The notes: a model not told the origin generated them from the letters alone. 64,000 nucleotides of DNA from Methylobacterium jeotgali (GCF_022179345.1 NZ_BPQR01000010.1:1-64000); one strand, 5' to 3'. Positions 42,412-51,036 are shown, counted from the first letter of the stretch. Translations and numbers: made by a program.

Positions 42412-43401
42412 ATGACCGACACTGACAGGCGCGCCCGCAGCCGCGGGCGCGAACGGGAAGCCATGCCCGATGCCGGGCCGCTCCGGGACGCGAACGGCCC
42501 CGCTGCGGGCGACGGCGCGAGCCGGAAGGGCGGAAGGGTCCGGCCGGGCCGCGGCACGCGAACCGGGGGCCGGGACGCGCACGCAGCCGGCGGCGGGGCG
42601 GGCGGAGGCCCGACGCCGCGAACCGACGCAGCCTCAGCGGACGGCGGCGTTGGACCGGCCGTGCCGGGTATGGCGGCAGGTCGCGTCCGCTCCCCGGAAC
42701 TGCAACGTGCGCTGCTGCAGGGGGGGCAGCTCCGCTTCGAGGCCGACCTCCACGCCGACGCGTACGTCCAGCCCGGTGCGGGCCACCGCAAGCGGCATTA
42801 TGAGGACAGCCTGCGCACGCCGACGACCCCGGAGGTCGCCGCCTTCGTGGCCGCGATGGCGGACGACGAGGATGCCAGGCGCTGGTGCGTCCTGACGCTC
42901 GCGGGCGCGCTCAGGCCCGGGGTTGTCACGTCGGCGCGCCGCTGGCGGATCGACCCGGAGGCTGGTGCCCTCATCCATGAGGGCGGCCGGTATGCCACGG
43001 CGTGGCGCGGGCATCCGGCGACCGAGGTTCTCCTGCCGCCCTGCGCGCTGGCCGAGGCCGCGGCCTGGACGGACGAGCCTTGGCGCGGTCCCGAACCGGG
43101 GCGGTTCCGCCGGCGGTTCGAGCGGCACCGGCGGACGTCGGCCGCCCTGTTCGTCACCCCCTCCTCGTTCCGGCGCTTCGTGTTCGAGGAGCTCTGGCGT
43201 CGTGCCCCCGGGCTCGTCCCCCACGGCGTCGCGGCCTGGCTCGGCCTCCGCCGGCGGACCTGGAATCGCTTCCAGCCGCACTGCCGCGCCGACGTCGCCG
43301 CCGTCCTGCGGGCCGTGGACGACCTGGTGCGGGACCTCGACCGCCGGTCCGGGGGCACCCTGCTGCGCGCGGGACCTGGCGACGGTGAAAAAGCCGGCTG
43401 A
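42412..43401 (+). CDS. Unrecognised protein with an integrase-like patch
   Basis: A 329-residue protein. The first ~95 residues are a low-complexity Gly/Arg/Ala stretch and probably disordered. The rest is folded, with the patch RRWCVLTLAGALRPGVVTSARRW (about residues 161-183, quoted in part) resembling the first-arginine region of tyrosine recombinases, but no HxxR or Tyr motif follows convincingly. It is transcribed with the HTH and integrase genes at the right end of the island. It may be a degenerate recombinase or an accessory protein; confidence in coding is moderate. Confidence 0.55.
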   Translation: MTDTDRRARSRGREREAMPDAGPLRDANGPAAGDGASRKGGRVRPGRGTRTGGRDAHAAGGGAGGGPTPRTDAASADGGVGPAVPGMAAGRVRSPELQRALLQGGQLRFEADLHADAYVQPGAGHRKRHYEDSLRTPTTPEVAAFVAAMADDEDARRWCVLTLAGALRPGVVTSARRWRIDPEAGALIHEGGRYATAWRGHPATEVLLPPCALAEAAAWTDEPWRGPEPGRFRRRFERHRRTSAALFVTPSSFRRFVFEELWRRAPGLVPHGVAAWLGLRRRTWNRFQPHCRADVAAVLRAVDDLVRDLDRRSGGTLLRAGPGDGEKAG

Positions 43402-43449
43402 GACCGCCTCGCCCGAACCCTGCCAAGCCCGCAATCAAGGATCACGACC

Positions 43450-43842
43450 ATGTTCACGCTGATGGGCGCGACGCCCGCAATTTTCGCCTTCGAGAAGGTC
43501 TTCACCATCGCCGAGGCCGCCGACCGGCTCGGCATCTCTTTGAGCGAGGCCCATCACCACGTCGCCGACGGCTCGCTGTCGGCGTTCAAGGTAGGGCGCG
43601 GCAGCCTGCGCCGTCACCTGCGGGTGACGGACGATGACCTCGACCGGTTCGTCGCGGCCCGCAGGGTCGGACCGACGGTCCGGGCGCCGGATCGCCCGAG
43701 CCCCGGGCCGCGGGCCTCAGGCGCCGTCCCGGCGGCTGCCCGTCCCCTGGACGCTCCACGGCGCGCCCGCCGTGCCGCGCTTCCCGAGGGCCGGCCGGGG
43801 GCCTTCCTTGAGGCGCTGCGTGCCCGCGACGGGAGGGCCTGA
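43450..43842 (+). CDS. Helix-turn-helix (excisionase/MerR-like) protein
   Basis: A 130-residue protein. Residues about 15-60 (FEKVFTIAEAADRLGISLSE, DGSLSAFKVGRGSLRRHLRV) are an HTH_17-type winged helix like that of excisionases. The tail is Pro/Arg/Ala-rich and probably disordered. It ends 2 bp before the integrase gene, so it is the likely recombination directionality factor for that integrase. Confidence 0.7.
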   Translation: MFTLMGATPAIFAFEKVFTIAEAADRLGISLSEAHHHVADGSLSAFKVGRGSLRRHLRVTDDDLDRFVAARRVGPTVRAPDRPSPGPRASGAVPAAARPLDAPRRARRAALPEGRPGAFLEALRARDGRA

Positions 43843-43844
43843 CC

Positions 43845-45656
43845 ATGGTGGACGCGCAGAAGGCTAAGGCGGCCAAGAAGCGGAAGCGGGCCGAGCGCCC
43901 GCCGGGCGAGGAGATCCAGCGCGGCAAGTACGTCTACCTCGACCCGCGCAAGTCGCCGTTCTGGCAGATGGAATTCGACCTGTACGGGACCACCCACCGC
44001 AAGACGACGGAGTGCAGGGACCGGCGGAAGGCGGAGCGGTTCGCACGCGAGTACCGCGACGCCCGGATCGACGAGCATGTCCGCATCTACGGCAAGCGCG
44101 GCGTCCCGGACCGGGTGCGGGACGGGCGCCTCGACGAGGCCATCGACGTGTTCTGGGCGCGGGAGGCGCACAAGGACGCGGGCGCCGGAGACACGAAGAC
44201 GCGTTTCATGACCCTCGTCGAGATCCTCAGGGCCGAAACCAGGCTGAGCGAGATCGACGACGAGCGGGTCTGGCGGCTGATCCGGACCCTGGAGGAACGC
44301 GGCCTCAGCGACGACCGCGTCGACACGCACGTGAAGACGCTGCGACGGCTCATGAACGATGCCGTCGCCGTCAGGAAGTTCCATCTCCCGGACATGCCGA
44401 ACTGGCCGACGCTCACGCTCGCGGACGTCGCCCGCACGCGCGAACTCTCGCTGGACGAGGTCGATGCCGCGTTCGATGCCTGGCGGGCGGACACCACGCC
44501 GGCCGCCCGGTTCCTCCACGAGAGCGGCCTGCGGCTGACGAACGCCGTCGAGCTCCGGTGGGCCCAGGTCGACCTGGAACTGATGATGGTCACGGTCAAG
44601 GTGAAGGCGCCGAAGAGCCGGCGGCGCAAGCGGCGCCAGCTCGACGAGCGGCGGATCGTGCAGGAATTGCCGATCACGCCGGCCATGCACGAGATCCTGC
44701 TCGGCGAGATCGGGAAGCATCCCACGTCGGTCTTCACGTTCCGGTGCCAGCGAACCATGCGCGGGCGTTGCGGGACGCTGTTCGTGAAGGGCCGGTTCTA
44801 CCCGCTCAAGGTGCCCGCCTTCAGGAAGCACTGGGCCGCGACGCGCGACGGGGTCGGATTGGTCGACGCGCGGCCGCACGACTTCCGCCGCACCCGGGGC
44901 AGCTTGGTGCTGCGCGCGACCGGCGACATCACCAAGGCGCAGAAGGTCCTGCACCACTCCCGGGTCGGCACCACCGCGCACCACTACGCCCGCGTGGCGC
45001 CCGCCGAGACGCTCGCGGCGATGGTCCAGGCCTCGGCGTTCGAGGCGGCGCAGCGCGCGCGGCGTCCGCGCCGCCCGGTTCCGGAGGCCGGTGCCTTGCA
45101 GGCGCCCGTGGTAGGGAATCCGGAGGAACTCCCGGACTCGCCGTCCGCGAAAGGGGTAACCCATTGGCACGCAACGGAAACGTCGTCACCGTCCGCCACC
45201 CCGTCCCTTTCCTGGGCGTCGCCGAACGATAATCTCTGCGGAGCGAAGGTACTCACCACAACCAACTGCGAAGAAACAGGTTTTCGCTCGTCAGATCCCG
45301 CAACGGCGCTTGTGCTCGCGGACTGCCAATTCCAGGCAAACGGACCGAAACCGACGGTTCACGAGGCAAATTCCCGAACTTTTCCCGGACTCCCGGGAGC
45401 CCTGGGCGACGTCGATGCGGGTGCACTGGAAGCCGGCTCGGTCGTCATCCATCAGGGGGTGAGGGGGCGCTTCCGGGAAGTCCGCCGGAAGGTCGCCTGC
45501 CGGCTCGACGAGGCGTTCGAGCCGACGCCGATGGAGCGTCTCCGCAAGGCCGGCCACACCTTCTGGGCATTCGAGCCGGAGGACGGGAGCGTCTCGGATC
45601 AGGTGGTCGTCGTCGGCGAGCGGCACCAGGTCGCCGTGCGCGGCGGCGCGGGCTGA
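43845..45656 (+). CDS. Tyrosine integrase with long C-terminal extension
   Basis: A 603-residue protein whose first ~420 residues form a phage-type integrase: HESGLRLTNAVELRW (first Arg), RPHDFRRTRGSLVLR (HxxR), VLHHSRVGTTAHHYARV (His, Tyr). GGGAGGG upstream supports ATG 43845. It belongs to a different subgroup from the two larger island integrases. The last ~180 residues (from about SPSAKGVTHWHATETSS) show no family pattern; they may be read-through of formerly non-coding DNA, so the natural C-terminus is uncertain. It is paired with the HTH gene just upstream. Confidence 0.85.
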   Translation: MVDAQKAKAAKKRKRAERPPGEEIQRGKYVYLDPRKSPFWQMEFDLYGTTHRKTTECRDRRKAERFAREYRDARIDEHVRIYGKRGVPDRVRDGRLDEAIDVFWAREAHKDAGAGDTKTRFMTLVEILRAETRLSEIDDERVWRLIRTLEERGLSDDRVDTHVKTLRRLMNDAVAVRKFHLPDMPNWPTLTLADVARTRELSLDEVDAAFDAWRADTTPAARFLHESGLRLTNAVELRWAQVDLELMMVTVKVKAPKSRRRKRRQLDERRIVQELPITPAMHEILLGEIGKHPTSVFTFRCQRTMRGRCGTLFVKGRFYPLKVPAFRKHWAATRDGVGLVDARPHDFRRTRGSLVLRATGDITKAQKVLHHSRVGTTAHHYARVAPAETLAAMVQASAFEAAQRARRPRRPVPEAGALQAPVVGNPEELPDSPSAKGVTHWHATETSSPSATPSLSWASPNDNLCGAKVLTTTNCEETGFRSSDPATALVLADCQFQANGPKPTVHEANSRTFPGLPGALGDVDAGALEAGSVVIHQGVRGRFREVRRKVACRLDEAFEPTPMERLRKAGHTFWAFEPEDGSVSDQVVVVGERHQVAVRGGAG

Positions 45657-45819
45657 GGCGAGGGCCGGCCCGCGGGGCGCGGGTCGGTTCCCAAAAGCCT
45701 GGGCGTGCGCGGGCCGACGTTCCTCGGATGCAGACAGGTTCGTGTAGCCGATCCTTCGGACCCGCGGCGCCGCCGCCGGGCCGCGGCGCACGAAAAAAGG
45801 TGGTTAATTCGGTCCGGCC

Positions 45820-45853
45820 AGGGGTGACAGGCGGGGTGCCACGTGGGGTACCA
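45820..45853 (+). repeat. Three 12-bp iterons inside the right end
   Basis: AGGGGTGACA (45820), CGGGGTGCCA (45832) and TGGGGTACCA (45844) repeat with a 12-bp period. They are the same three variants, in rotated order, as those at 15191-15224. They end 61 bp before the right attachment repeat. Being inside the island at both ends, they fit the P and P' arm sites of a lambda-type recombination system. Confidence 0.65.
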
Positions 45854-45914
45854 TCGCGTCTCGCCGGCCCGGCTAAGTGCCTGGCCTGATTCAGGAAACC
45901 ACCGGGCGGAAAGG

Positions 45915-45933
45915 CCTGGTGGAGCTGAGGGGA
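45915..45933 (-). repeat. Right attachment-site repeat, tRNA/tmRNA 3' end
   Basis: This 19-bp copy of CCTGGTGGAGCTGAGGGGA is identical to and in the same orientation as the left copy at 15097. Beyond it (from 45934) the sequence does not continue into an RNA body, so this too is a displaced 3' end. With another integrase starting 540 bp further on, it marks the junction between two tandem elements. The intact RNA gene should lie to the right, beyond the second element. Confidence 0.7.
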
Positions 45934-46473
45934 CTGTTACCCCAGCCACAGCTAAGTCATTGAAATCGCAAATTTGCAATCCGTCTCTGTGACTTGCTGG
46001 GAAGCGAGCTGGGAATTGTATGGGATTTACCGCCTCCGAAACGCGTCGAGCAGCCGAAGAGGCGGCGGTGGTCGGGATCGGGCGTCTCCCATCCCCCCTG
46101 AGGCCGACGTAGCGCCCGTGTCCCGTGAGTGCCGTTCGACATGCGGACGACCCCGACGAACCGGGCGAGGCATCGGACACCGCTGTCCTCCTCCGTCGAA
46201 CTGCCGCCCGCTATGCAATTGATTTTATCGCTGGTATAAACAGGCCCTCGTCGACCTCACGGCGACTTTCGGTCGTGTGGCCCAGAGGCGTTCAACGGCA
46301 CGCAGCCTCGGCGCCTTGAAAGCTGTCGCCACCAAGGTCGCGTTAGCGTCGGATGAACGTCTTCGGCCGACAATCAGTCCCCGTGCCGAGACGAAGGCGG
46401 CCGCCTCGGGGCAGCATTCGCGGGACAGGGGTAGGGACTGCGCCCTGACGGCTCCTACCGCAGGGAGATCGAA
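45934..46473. other. Left end of a second integrated element
   Basis: These 540 bases have no supported gene. They hold an A+T-rich block at 45955-46025 and the 19-bp motif at 46221-46239. The region occupies the same position relative to the downstream integrase as 15116-15236 does in the first island, but without recognisable iterons. Confidence 0.4.
46221..46239 (+). promoter_or_regulatory. 19-bp shared motif, copy 1
   Basis: GATTTTATCGCTGGTATAA lies about 235 bp before the second-element integrase gene and matches 17 of 19 bases of 48193-48211. The CTGGTATAA end is an extended -10-like element, so both copies may be promoters or a shared operator overlapping promoters of the second element. 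Confidence 0.45.
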
Positions 46474-47916
46474 TTGGCGCGTACGCCTGACCCGAAGAAG
46501 GCCTACTTGGAACTCCACGGCGGCACCTGGCGCGTCACCGTCTCGGTCCCGATCCAGGTCCGGCGCGCGCTCGGCGCCACGAAGCTCGTGCACAACCTGG
46601 AGACGGACAGCCTCCGGGAGGCGAACGTCCTCAAGCGGAAGCACGTGGAGCGGTTCAAGCGCCGGATCGCCGAGGCCATGGAGGCGGTTGGCCGGCCCGG
46701 GCCGGACGACATGAAGGTCGCCGTCGAATTTTCCAAGGTCGCCGAGGAGCTCAAGCGGAACGGCAGCGCCGAGGATTGGGAGGAGTTTCGGGAGGCGGTC
46801 TACGAGCGCCACGCGGAGATCCGGTGGAAGGATGCTCGCTGGGTCAGGGTCGTGGATCCCGAGGAGGGCCCGACCGAGATCGAGGAGGCGCTTCCCGAAC
46901 AGACCGAGAAGGCCATGCTCTTCTCGGCGGTTTCCTGGGGGCGGGCCACTCCCATCGACCTGATGCACGAGGATTATCGCAAGCAACTCTTCGTCAAGGA
47001 TCGGACGCGGGCGGACGACGCCCGTGCCCTCCGTCTCCTGCAGGACTGGTGCAAGCGAGAGCGCGTCCCGGCGACGCTGCAGGAACTCGACGTAAGCCGG
47101 GCGCACGCCTTCGCCGACGCCTTGGTCGAGATGACCGGCCTCCACCACGTGACGCTCAACAAGTACATCGGCAGGCTCTCGGGCTACTGGCAGTGGATGG
47201 TGCCCAGGACGAAGGCCGTGCCTGGAAACGTGTTCGCCAACGTTCGGGTCAAGGGGCCGAAGGCCAAGCACGATCAGAAGGAGCGGCCGTTCACCGACCG
47301 GGAACTCGCGGACCTGTTGCGCGGGCCGGCGCCGCCGAAGCTGCGCGACCTGATGCTGATCGGCGCCCTCACCGGCGCCCGGCTCGACGCCATCGTCGAC
47401 CTGAAGGTCCGGGACACCGCGCATAACTGCTTCCTGTTCAAGCCGCAGAAGCAGGAGGCGTCGGCGCGCTTCGTCCCCATCCATGCGGACCTCGCCGAGG
47501 TCGTTTCTCGACGGACGGCGGGGAAGAAGCCGGAGGACGACCTTTTCCCGGAATGGCCCCCCGTCAAGAAGGTCGGCTCGATGCGTGAGCGCAGCTTCAA
47601 GGCGTCGAACCGGTTCACGGAGTATCGCCGCAGCGTCGGCGTCGACGAGGTCGTCGCCGGCAAGCGGCGGTCCCTTGTCAACTTCCATTCCTTCCGACGC
47701 TGGTTCAGCAGCCGCATGGAGCAGGCCGGCGTACCGGGCGAGATGATCTCCGCCATCGTCGGGCACAAACGCAGCAGCATCACCCTCGACGTGTACAGCG
47801 AGGGGCCGCACATGCGCTCCGCGCGGCGCGCCATCGCGAAGCTCAAGCTGCCGCCGCTCGACGGCAGCCCGATCCGCGAGGAGATGATCCTCAGGCCACG
47901 CGCGCCGCTCGACTAG
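46474..47916 (+). CDS. Tyrosine integrase of the second element
   Basis: A 480-residue integrase starting at TTG 46474, with CAGGGAG 6-7 nt upstream. It is clearly paralogous to the first island integrase: LELHGGTWRVTVSVP, ALTGARLDAIVDLKVRDT, RERSFKASNRFTEYRRSVGV, NFHSFRRWFSSRMEQAGVPG and IVGHKRSSITLDVYSEGP carry the same catalytic Arg, HxxR, His and Tyr. Same family plus the adjacent copy of the attachment repeat means both elements use the same target, producing a tandem array. Confidence 0.92.
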   Translation: MARTPDPKKAYLELHGGTWRVTVSVPIQVRRALGATKLVHNLETDSLREANVLKRKHVERFKRRIAEAMEAVGRPGPDDMKVAVEFSKVAEELKRNGSAEDWEEFREAVYERHAEIRWKDARWVRVVDPEEGPTEIEEALPEQTEKAMLFSAVSWGRATPIDLMHEDYRKQLFVKDRTRADDARALRLLQDWCKRERVPATLQELDVSRAHAFADALVEMTGLHHVTLNKYIGRLSGYWQWMVPRTKAVPGNVFANVRVKGPKAKHDQKERPFTDRELADLLRGPAPPKLRDLMLIGALTGARLDAIVDLKVRDTAHNCFLFKPQKQEASARFVPIHADLAEVVSRRTAGKKPEDDLFPEWPPVKKVGSMRERSFKASNRFTEYRRSVGVDEVVAGKRRSLVNFHSFRRWFSSRMEQAGVPGEMISAIVGHKRSSITLDVYSEGPHMRSARRAIAKLKLPPLDGSPIREEMILRPRAPLD

Positions 47917-48192
47917 GCTTCCGGAAGGCCCGTCGTCACTCGCGAGGAGTCCCCGTCCTCCGGATCGGCGCAGCCGGGCATGGCACGCTTACGCCGGTTC
48001 GTGGGCCGTCACGTGAGAGCGGCCTTCTTCGTCGCGCGCGCCAGCCGCGCCGTCGCGCGCCGAACTTCCGCGCCTCGATGAGACGCGGTTTCCGACGGAC
48101 GGGGCATGGTTCCCCAAGCCGCGTCGCGAAAGCCTCCGGTAACCCTGATCGCCATTTCGCGCTGGGCCCGCGCGACGGCCACTTGTCCGATA
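47917..48192. other. Intergenic region after the second integrase
   Basis: No supported gene. The region is GC-rich up to about 48180 and then turns A+T-rich at the promoter-like motif before the next gene. TTGTCC at 48183-48188 lies 18 bp before TATAAT 48207-48212 and could serve as its -35. Confidence 0.4.
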
Positions 48193-48211
48193 GATTATAT
48201 CTCTGGTATAA
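48193..48211 (+). promoter_or_regulatory. 19-bp shared motif, copy 2, with extended -10
   Basis: GATTATATCTCTGGTATAA continues into T to make TGG-TATAAT, an extended -10 element, 50 bp before ATG 48262. It matches the copy at 46221-46239 at 17 of 19 positions. It is probably the promoter of the following gene, perhaps with an overlapping operator shared by the integrase promoter. Confidence 0.5.
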
Positions 48212-48261
48212 TTTCCTTGCAGTCGAAAGACGAGGTCGCACGTGTTTTAACGGAGGTCACG

Positions 48262-49164
48262 ATGGTCGTGGGGTTCTTTTCTGACGATGGTTCCGCGCTG
48301 TACGCCGCCTTGCTCGTCAGCTGTGGCTTGGCATGCGTGGACCGGGGCATGACGGTCATCGAAGGGGCAGAGATCGGAAGGCCGTCGCTCGAACCGTCGA
48401 TCAAGGATTCCGCCGCCATCCGAACGGAGCTCGTTGCCGCACTCATTGCGGCCAGGGCCGACGAGAGCCGCGACGTCGCCTTCGCCGCGCCGCTCGACCT
48501 CCTTCACGACTGCAGCGTCGCGGCCCACCTCGACGTGGCCGTGGTATCCGGCGGGGATCCCATGCAGGCGCGGCGTGCCGAGAGGGCCGCCGGCTATGCG
48601 GCCGTCGGCCGGATGGTTCCCGAGGCGGGACGCCCGGAACCGGATCGGCCCGTCTCGGGCCGTCCCTGGACGCTGCAATTCGGCCCGTGGCGGCGGCCTG
48701 TCCGAGCTGCACGGTACCGGACATGGCGGCAGGGGCGTGGCGCCTTGCCGGCCGCGAGGACGTTGCCGGTCGAGATCCCGTTGCCCGGGCGGTCGGTGAA
48801 GGCGGCCATGGAACGGGGACTTCCGACCCTTGAGGCCCTTCGCATCGGCATCCTCCTGGCGGCAACCTTGGAGGTTGCCGCATCGGATCCGGATGCCACG
48901 ACAATCGAGCCGGCGACGATGGCCGACCTGATGTTCCCCGCTTCTCATCCGACGGACCAAGCGTTGGCCGAGCGCTTGACCGGGCTGGCGGACCGCTTGG
49001 AAGACATCGAGCGGACCCTGGCAGACGAACACGGCCCTTCCTCGCTCTTCCCGAGGGGGTGGACACGTCAACGCAGGCGGGATGGACGGCCGAGCCGCAC
49101 CGGCGTTGCCGGGTGGGCGCAGGAGGTACGGCCGGGAAGCGACGTCTCCGCCTGCGGCAGGTAA
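48262..49164 (+). CDS. Unrecognised protein, weakly ParA-like at the N-terminus
   Basis: A 300-residue protein starting at ATG 48262 with CGGAGGT just upstream. The opening MVVGFFSDDGSALYAALLVS and GMTVIEG resembles the first strand and helix of ParA-type ATPases, but the K-G-G-x-G-K-T loop is missing. Residues ~175-240 are basic, and the helix ADRLEDIERTLADEHG lies near the C-terminus. Function is unknown. The promoter motif it shares with the integrase suggests it belongs to the same element. Confidence 0.55.
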   Translation: MVVGFFSDDGSALYAALLVSCGLACVDRGMTVIEGAEIGRPSLEPSIKDSAAIRTELVAALIAARADESRDVAFAAPLDLLHDCSVAAHLDVAVVSGGDPMQARRAERAAGYAAVGRMVPEAGRPEPDRPVSGRPWTLQFGPWRRPVRAARYRTWRQGRGALPAARTLPVEIPLPGRSVKAAMERGLPTLEALRIGILLAATLEVAASDPDATTIEPATMADLMFPASHPTDQALAERLTGLADRLEDIERTLADEHGPSSLFPRGWTRQRRRDGRPSRTGVAGWAQEVRPGSDVSACGR

Positions 49165-49497
49165 CGCCGCGCGCCTGCGCAGGCCAAGCACGGGGCGGCG
49201 CCGCGAAGCGGCCGCGGGGCCTTCCAGCCGGGCTCGGTCATGGGTGCGTGTTCCCGGGGGCGCAACCCGGTGCGGGCGACGGCGCCCCACCACGCCGGTA
49301 ATGGCATGACCTGGTCGGAGCATCGCGTTCGGGTTTAACCCGGGAGGGCCAACGGCGCGGCGGATCTCAGTGGGTCAAGAGAGGCAAGGGGGCCGGTGCG
49401 TCTCGCCCCATCCCTGACGGCTTTCACCTCGTGCGGGGCTCAATCAAGCTCCCGGCGACGTCGCAGGGGCGATCCTGAAGCCTCGTCCGCCACAAAC
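49165..49497. other. Intergenic region, 333 bases
   Basis: No gene is supported. A short palindrome CGGGTTTAACCCG occurs at 49330-49342. The remainder is GC-rich without repeats that I can see. Confidence 0.4.
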
Positions 49498-49881
49498 TTA
49501 GGCCACGTCTCGCTCGAACGGCAGTGACGGTTCGCATCGGATCGCGGCTGACGAGGGTGCCGTGCCTGAACGGGAGCCAGCACGGGGTCTAGGACGCCGT
49601 TCGAACGCCTGGACTTCCGGTTTCCCGTGGCTCGCCTCGGAGGCCGTGGCGCACAGGGTTTGAAGGATCGCCTCGTTGATCCTTATCGAGCCGCTACGCG
49701 GCTCGTTTCGGATAAGCCATTGTAAGTTATGTGATTTTTTCAGATCCATGTATTCGTCCGAGAAGGATAGCGTATTAAATCCTTTCAAGACGAAAGACCG
49801 ACGATATTCCGGCTCGAAAGAAAGCATATGGGCCGGGATGCCCGTCAAGGATCGGGCGCGTGCCAAGTATAAGGCGGGCAT
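49498..49881 (-). CDS. Unrecognised small protein
   Basis: A 127-residue candidate. The N-terminal half (MLSFEPEYRRSFVLKGFNTL, FSDEYMDLKKSHNLQWLIRN) looks like real coding sequence, with mixed composition and lower G+C; the C-terminal ~45 residues are Arg/Ser/Pro-rich and could be non-coding. ATG 49881 is chosen as the last start before that region. No family is recognised. Confidence 0.4.
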   Translation of the reverse strand: MPALYLARARSLTGIPAHMLSFEPEYRRSFVLKGFNTLSFSDEYMDLKKSHNLQWLIRNEPRSGSIRINEAILQTLCATASEASHGKPEVQAFERRPRPRAGSRSGTAPSSAAIRCEPSLPFERDVA

Positions 49882-50205
49882 CGGGCTTGACTCTGCGGGC
49901 GGTCGGTGCCCTACAAGGCTCCGCCCGGGTCGCGTCGGCCCGCGTTGATAAGGAGTAGGGAGATGACCGTGTCGGATCCGCCATTCCGCAGGTAGGCGTG
50001 TGCGGGTAGCCGCCCGCACACGCCACCATGCGATCCATCGACCGGGGTGTACCCTGACGAAACCGAGTGCACCCCGGCCGGCAACCCTAACCGCCGATGG
50101 CGGACATGGGCGCCTTGGCGCGTGGACGATCGATTCGCATCTCCCGACGCCATTGGCAAGAGTCCCGTTCCGCTTCGGCCTGAGCGACGTCGCAAGCTGC
50201 CCGGC
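49882..50205. other. Intergenic region, 324 bases
   Basis: This stretch lies between divergent hypothetical genes and shows no supported gene or RNA. GATAAGGAGTAGGGAG at 49947-49962 looks like a ribosome binding site, but the frame from ATG 49962 closes after a few codons. Confidence 0.35.
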
Positions 50206-50724
50206 ATGAGCCGCTGGCCCGTCGCCATTGCGGAGCTGTCATTGAATACGAAACATCATTCGGATGCCGCGCCCGCGGGACGGGAGTGGTCCCCCGCCGT
50301 GCCAGAAGCGGCGGACAAGGCGAGGGCCGATACGGCCGAACTTCTCTACCCGCCGACGAGGATCGCCGGTGGCAACGTCGTTGTCGCCGGTCTCGCATAC
50401 CGGTCCGACGAGTGGGACGCCTTCCTGGAAGATGAGGAGGTCGATGGGGGCACCGACCTGGCTGCCGCAGTCGATCCCCGGGACCTTCGCGAGATCGACG
50501 CGGCGGTCGCGGGGCGCACCTTCCGACTCTCGGCCGTAGACCGGGAACTTGCGATGGCTACGTCCCTGGCGGTCCAGCTCGGCCTCTTTGGACCGCCATC
50601 GCTCAAGGTCCTCCCACCGCCGGCGAAGCAGAAAGGCTTGACCGGGAACCGGGCGCGCCGCGCGCCCGAGCGGCCGTGGGTACACACCCTCGGTTGCCCG
50701 CAGTCCCGAAATCCCTGGCGCTAA
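50206..50724 (+). CDS. Unrecognised protein
   Basis: A 172-residue candidate from ATG 50206. It has an acidic middle (YRSDEWDAFLEDEEVDGGTD), then LREIDAAVAGRTFRLSAVDR, and a basic Pro-rich tail. Composition in the middle is protein-like. No domain, signal peptide or membrane segment is seen, and no family is recognised. The frame is open upstream to 50047, but there the sequence looks non-coding. Confidence 0.45.
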   Translation: MSRWPVAIAELSLNTKHHSDAAPAGREWSPAVPEAADKARADTAELLYPPTRIAGGNVVVAGLAYRSDEWDAFLEDEEVDGGTDLAAAVDPRDLREIDAAVAGRTFRLSAVDRELAMATSLAVQLGLFGPPSLKVLPPPAKQKGLTGNRARRAPERPWVHTLGCPQSRNPWR

Positions 50725-51036
50725 CAACGCGGCGGGAGGGGGCTTGCGTCGCCTCCTCCCGCACGCAGCCAACCGAATTCGAGGCGTGCGACGCCCCGGC
50801 CCGTCCGAACGACGGAGGCGCCAATCGACGGCCGTAGGAGTATCGCGTTCATCGGGACCTCGCGAGGATGGCCGGCAGCAGCTTGCGGAGACACAAATGC
50901 CCTGCACGACGGCGCCGCCCTGAATGGACGGGTGCGGCTTCGTTGGAGCTCGCCCAGGAGGCAGTCAGGCTGGCGAGACGCCACATGCCGACCACGCCCG
51001 AGGGGGCGCGAGGCCGGATGTGAGCAAACCGGTCAT
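50725..51036. other. Intergenic region, 312 bases
   Basis: I see no supported gene here. Short open frames on the minus strand have Arg/Pro-rich, unlikely compositions. The region abuts the YeeE pseudogene. Confidence 0.35.

Larger units (their letters stand above)
15097..45933. mobile_element. Integrated defence island bounded by 19-bp direct repeats
   Basis: The 19-bp sequence CCTGGTGGAGCTGAGGGGA occurs at 15097-15115 and again in the same orientation at 45915-45933. A tyrosine integrase begins 122 bp inside the left copy, and matching sets of 12-bp iterons lie inside both ends. Cargo includes PLD, Zorya, ImmA-helicase and Bil genes, an AAA+ M41 protease and a second integrase with a putative excisionase. 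This layout is that of a site-specific integrative element of about 30.8 kb. No conjugation or phage structural genes are seen, so it is probably a non-conjugative genomic island. Confidence 0.82.

Noticed and set aside
48262-48370. ParA partition ATPase
   Set aside because: The start resembles ParA, but the nucleotide-binding lysine loop is missing, so it is left as unrecognised.
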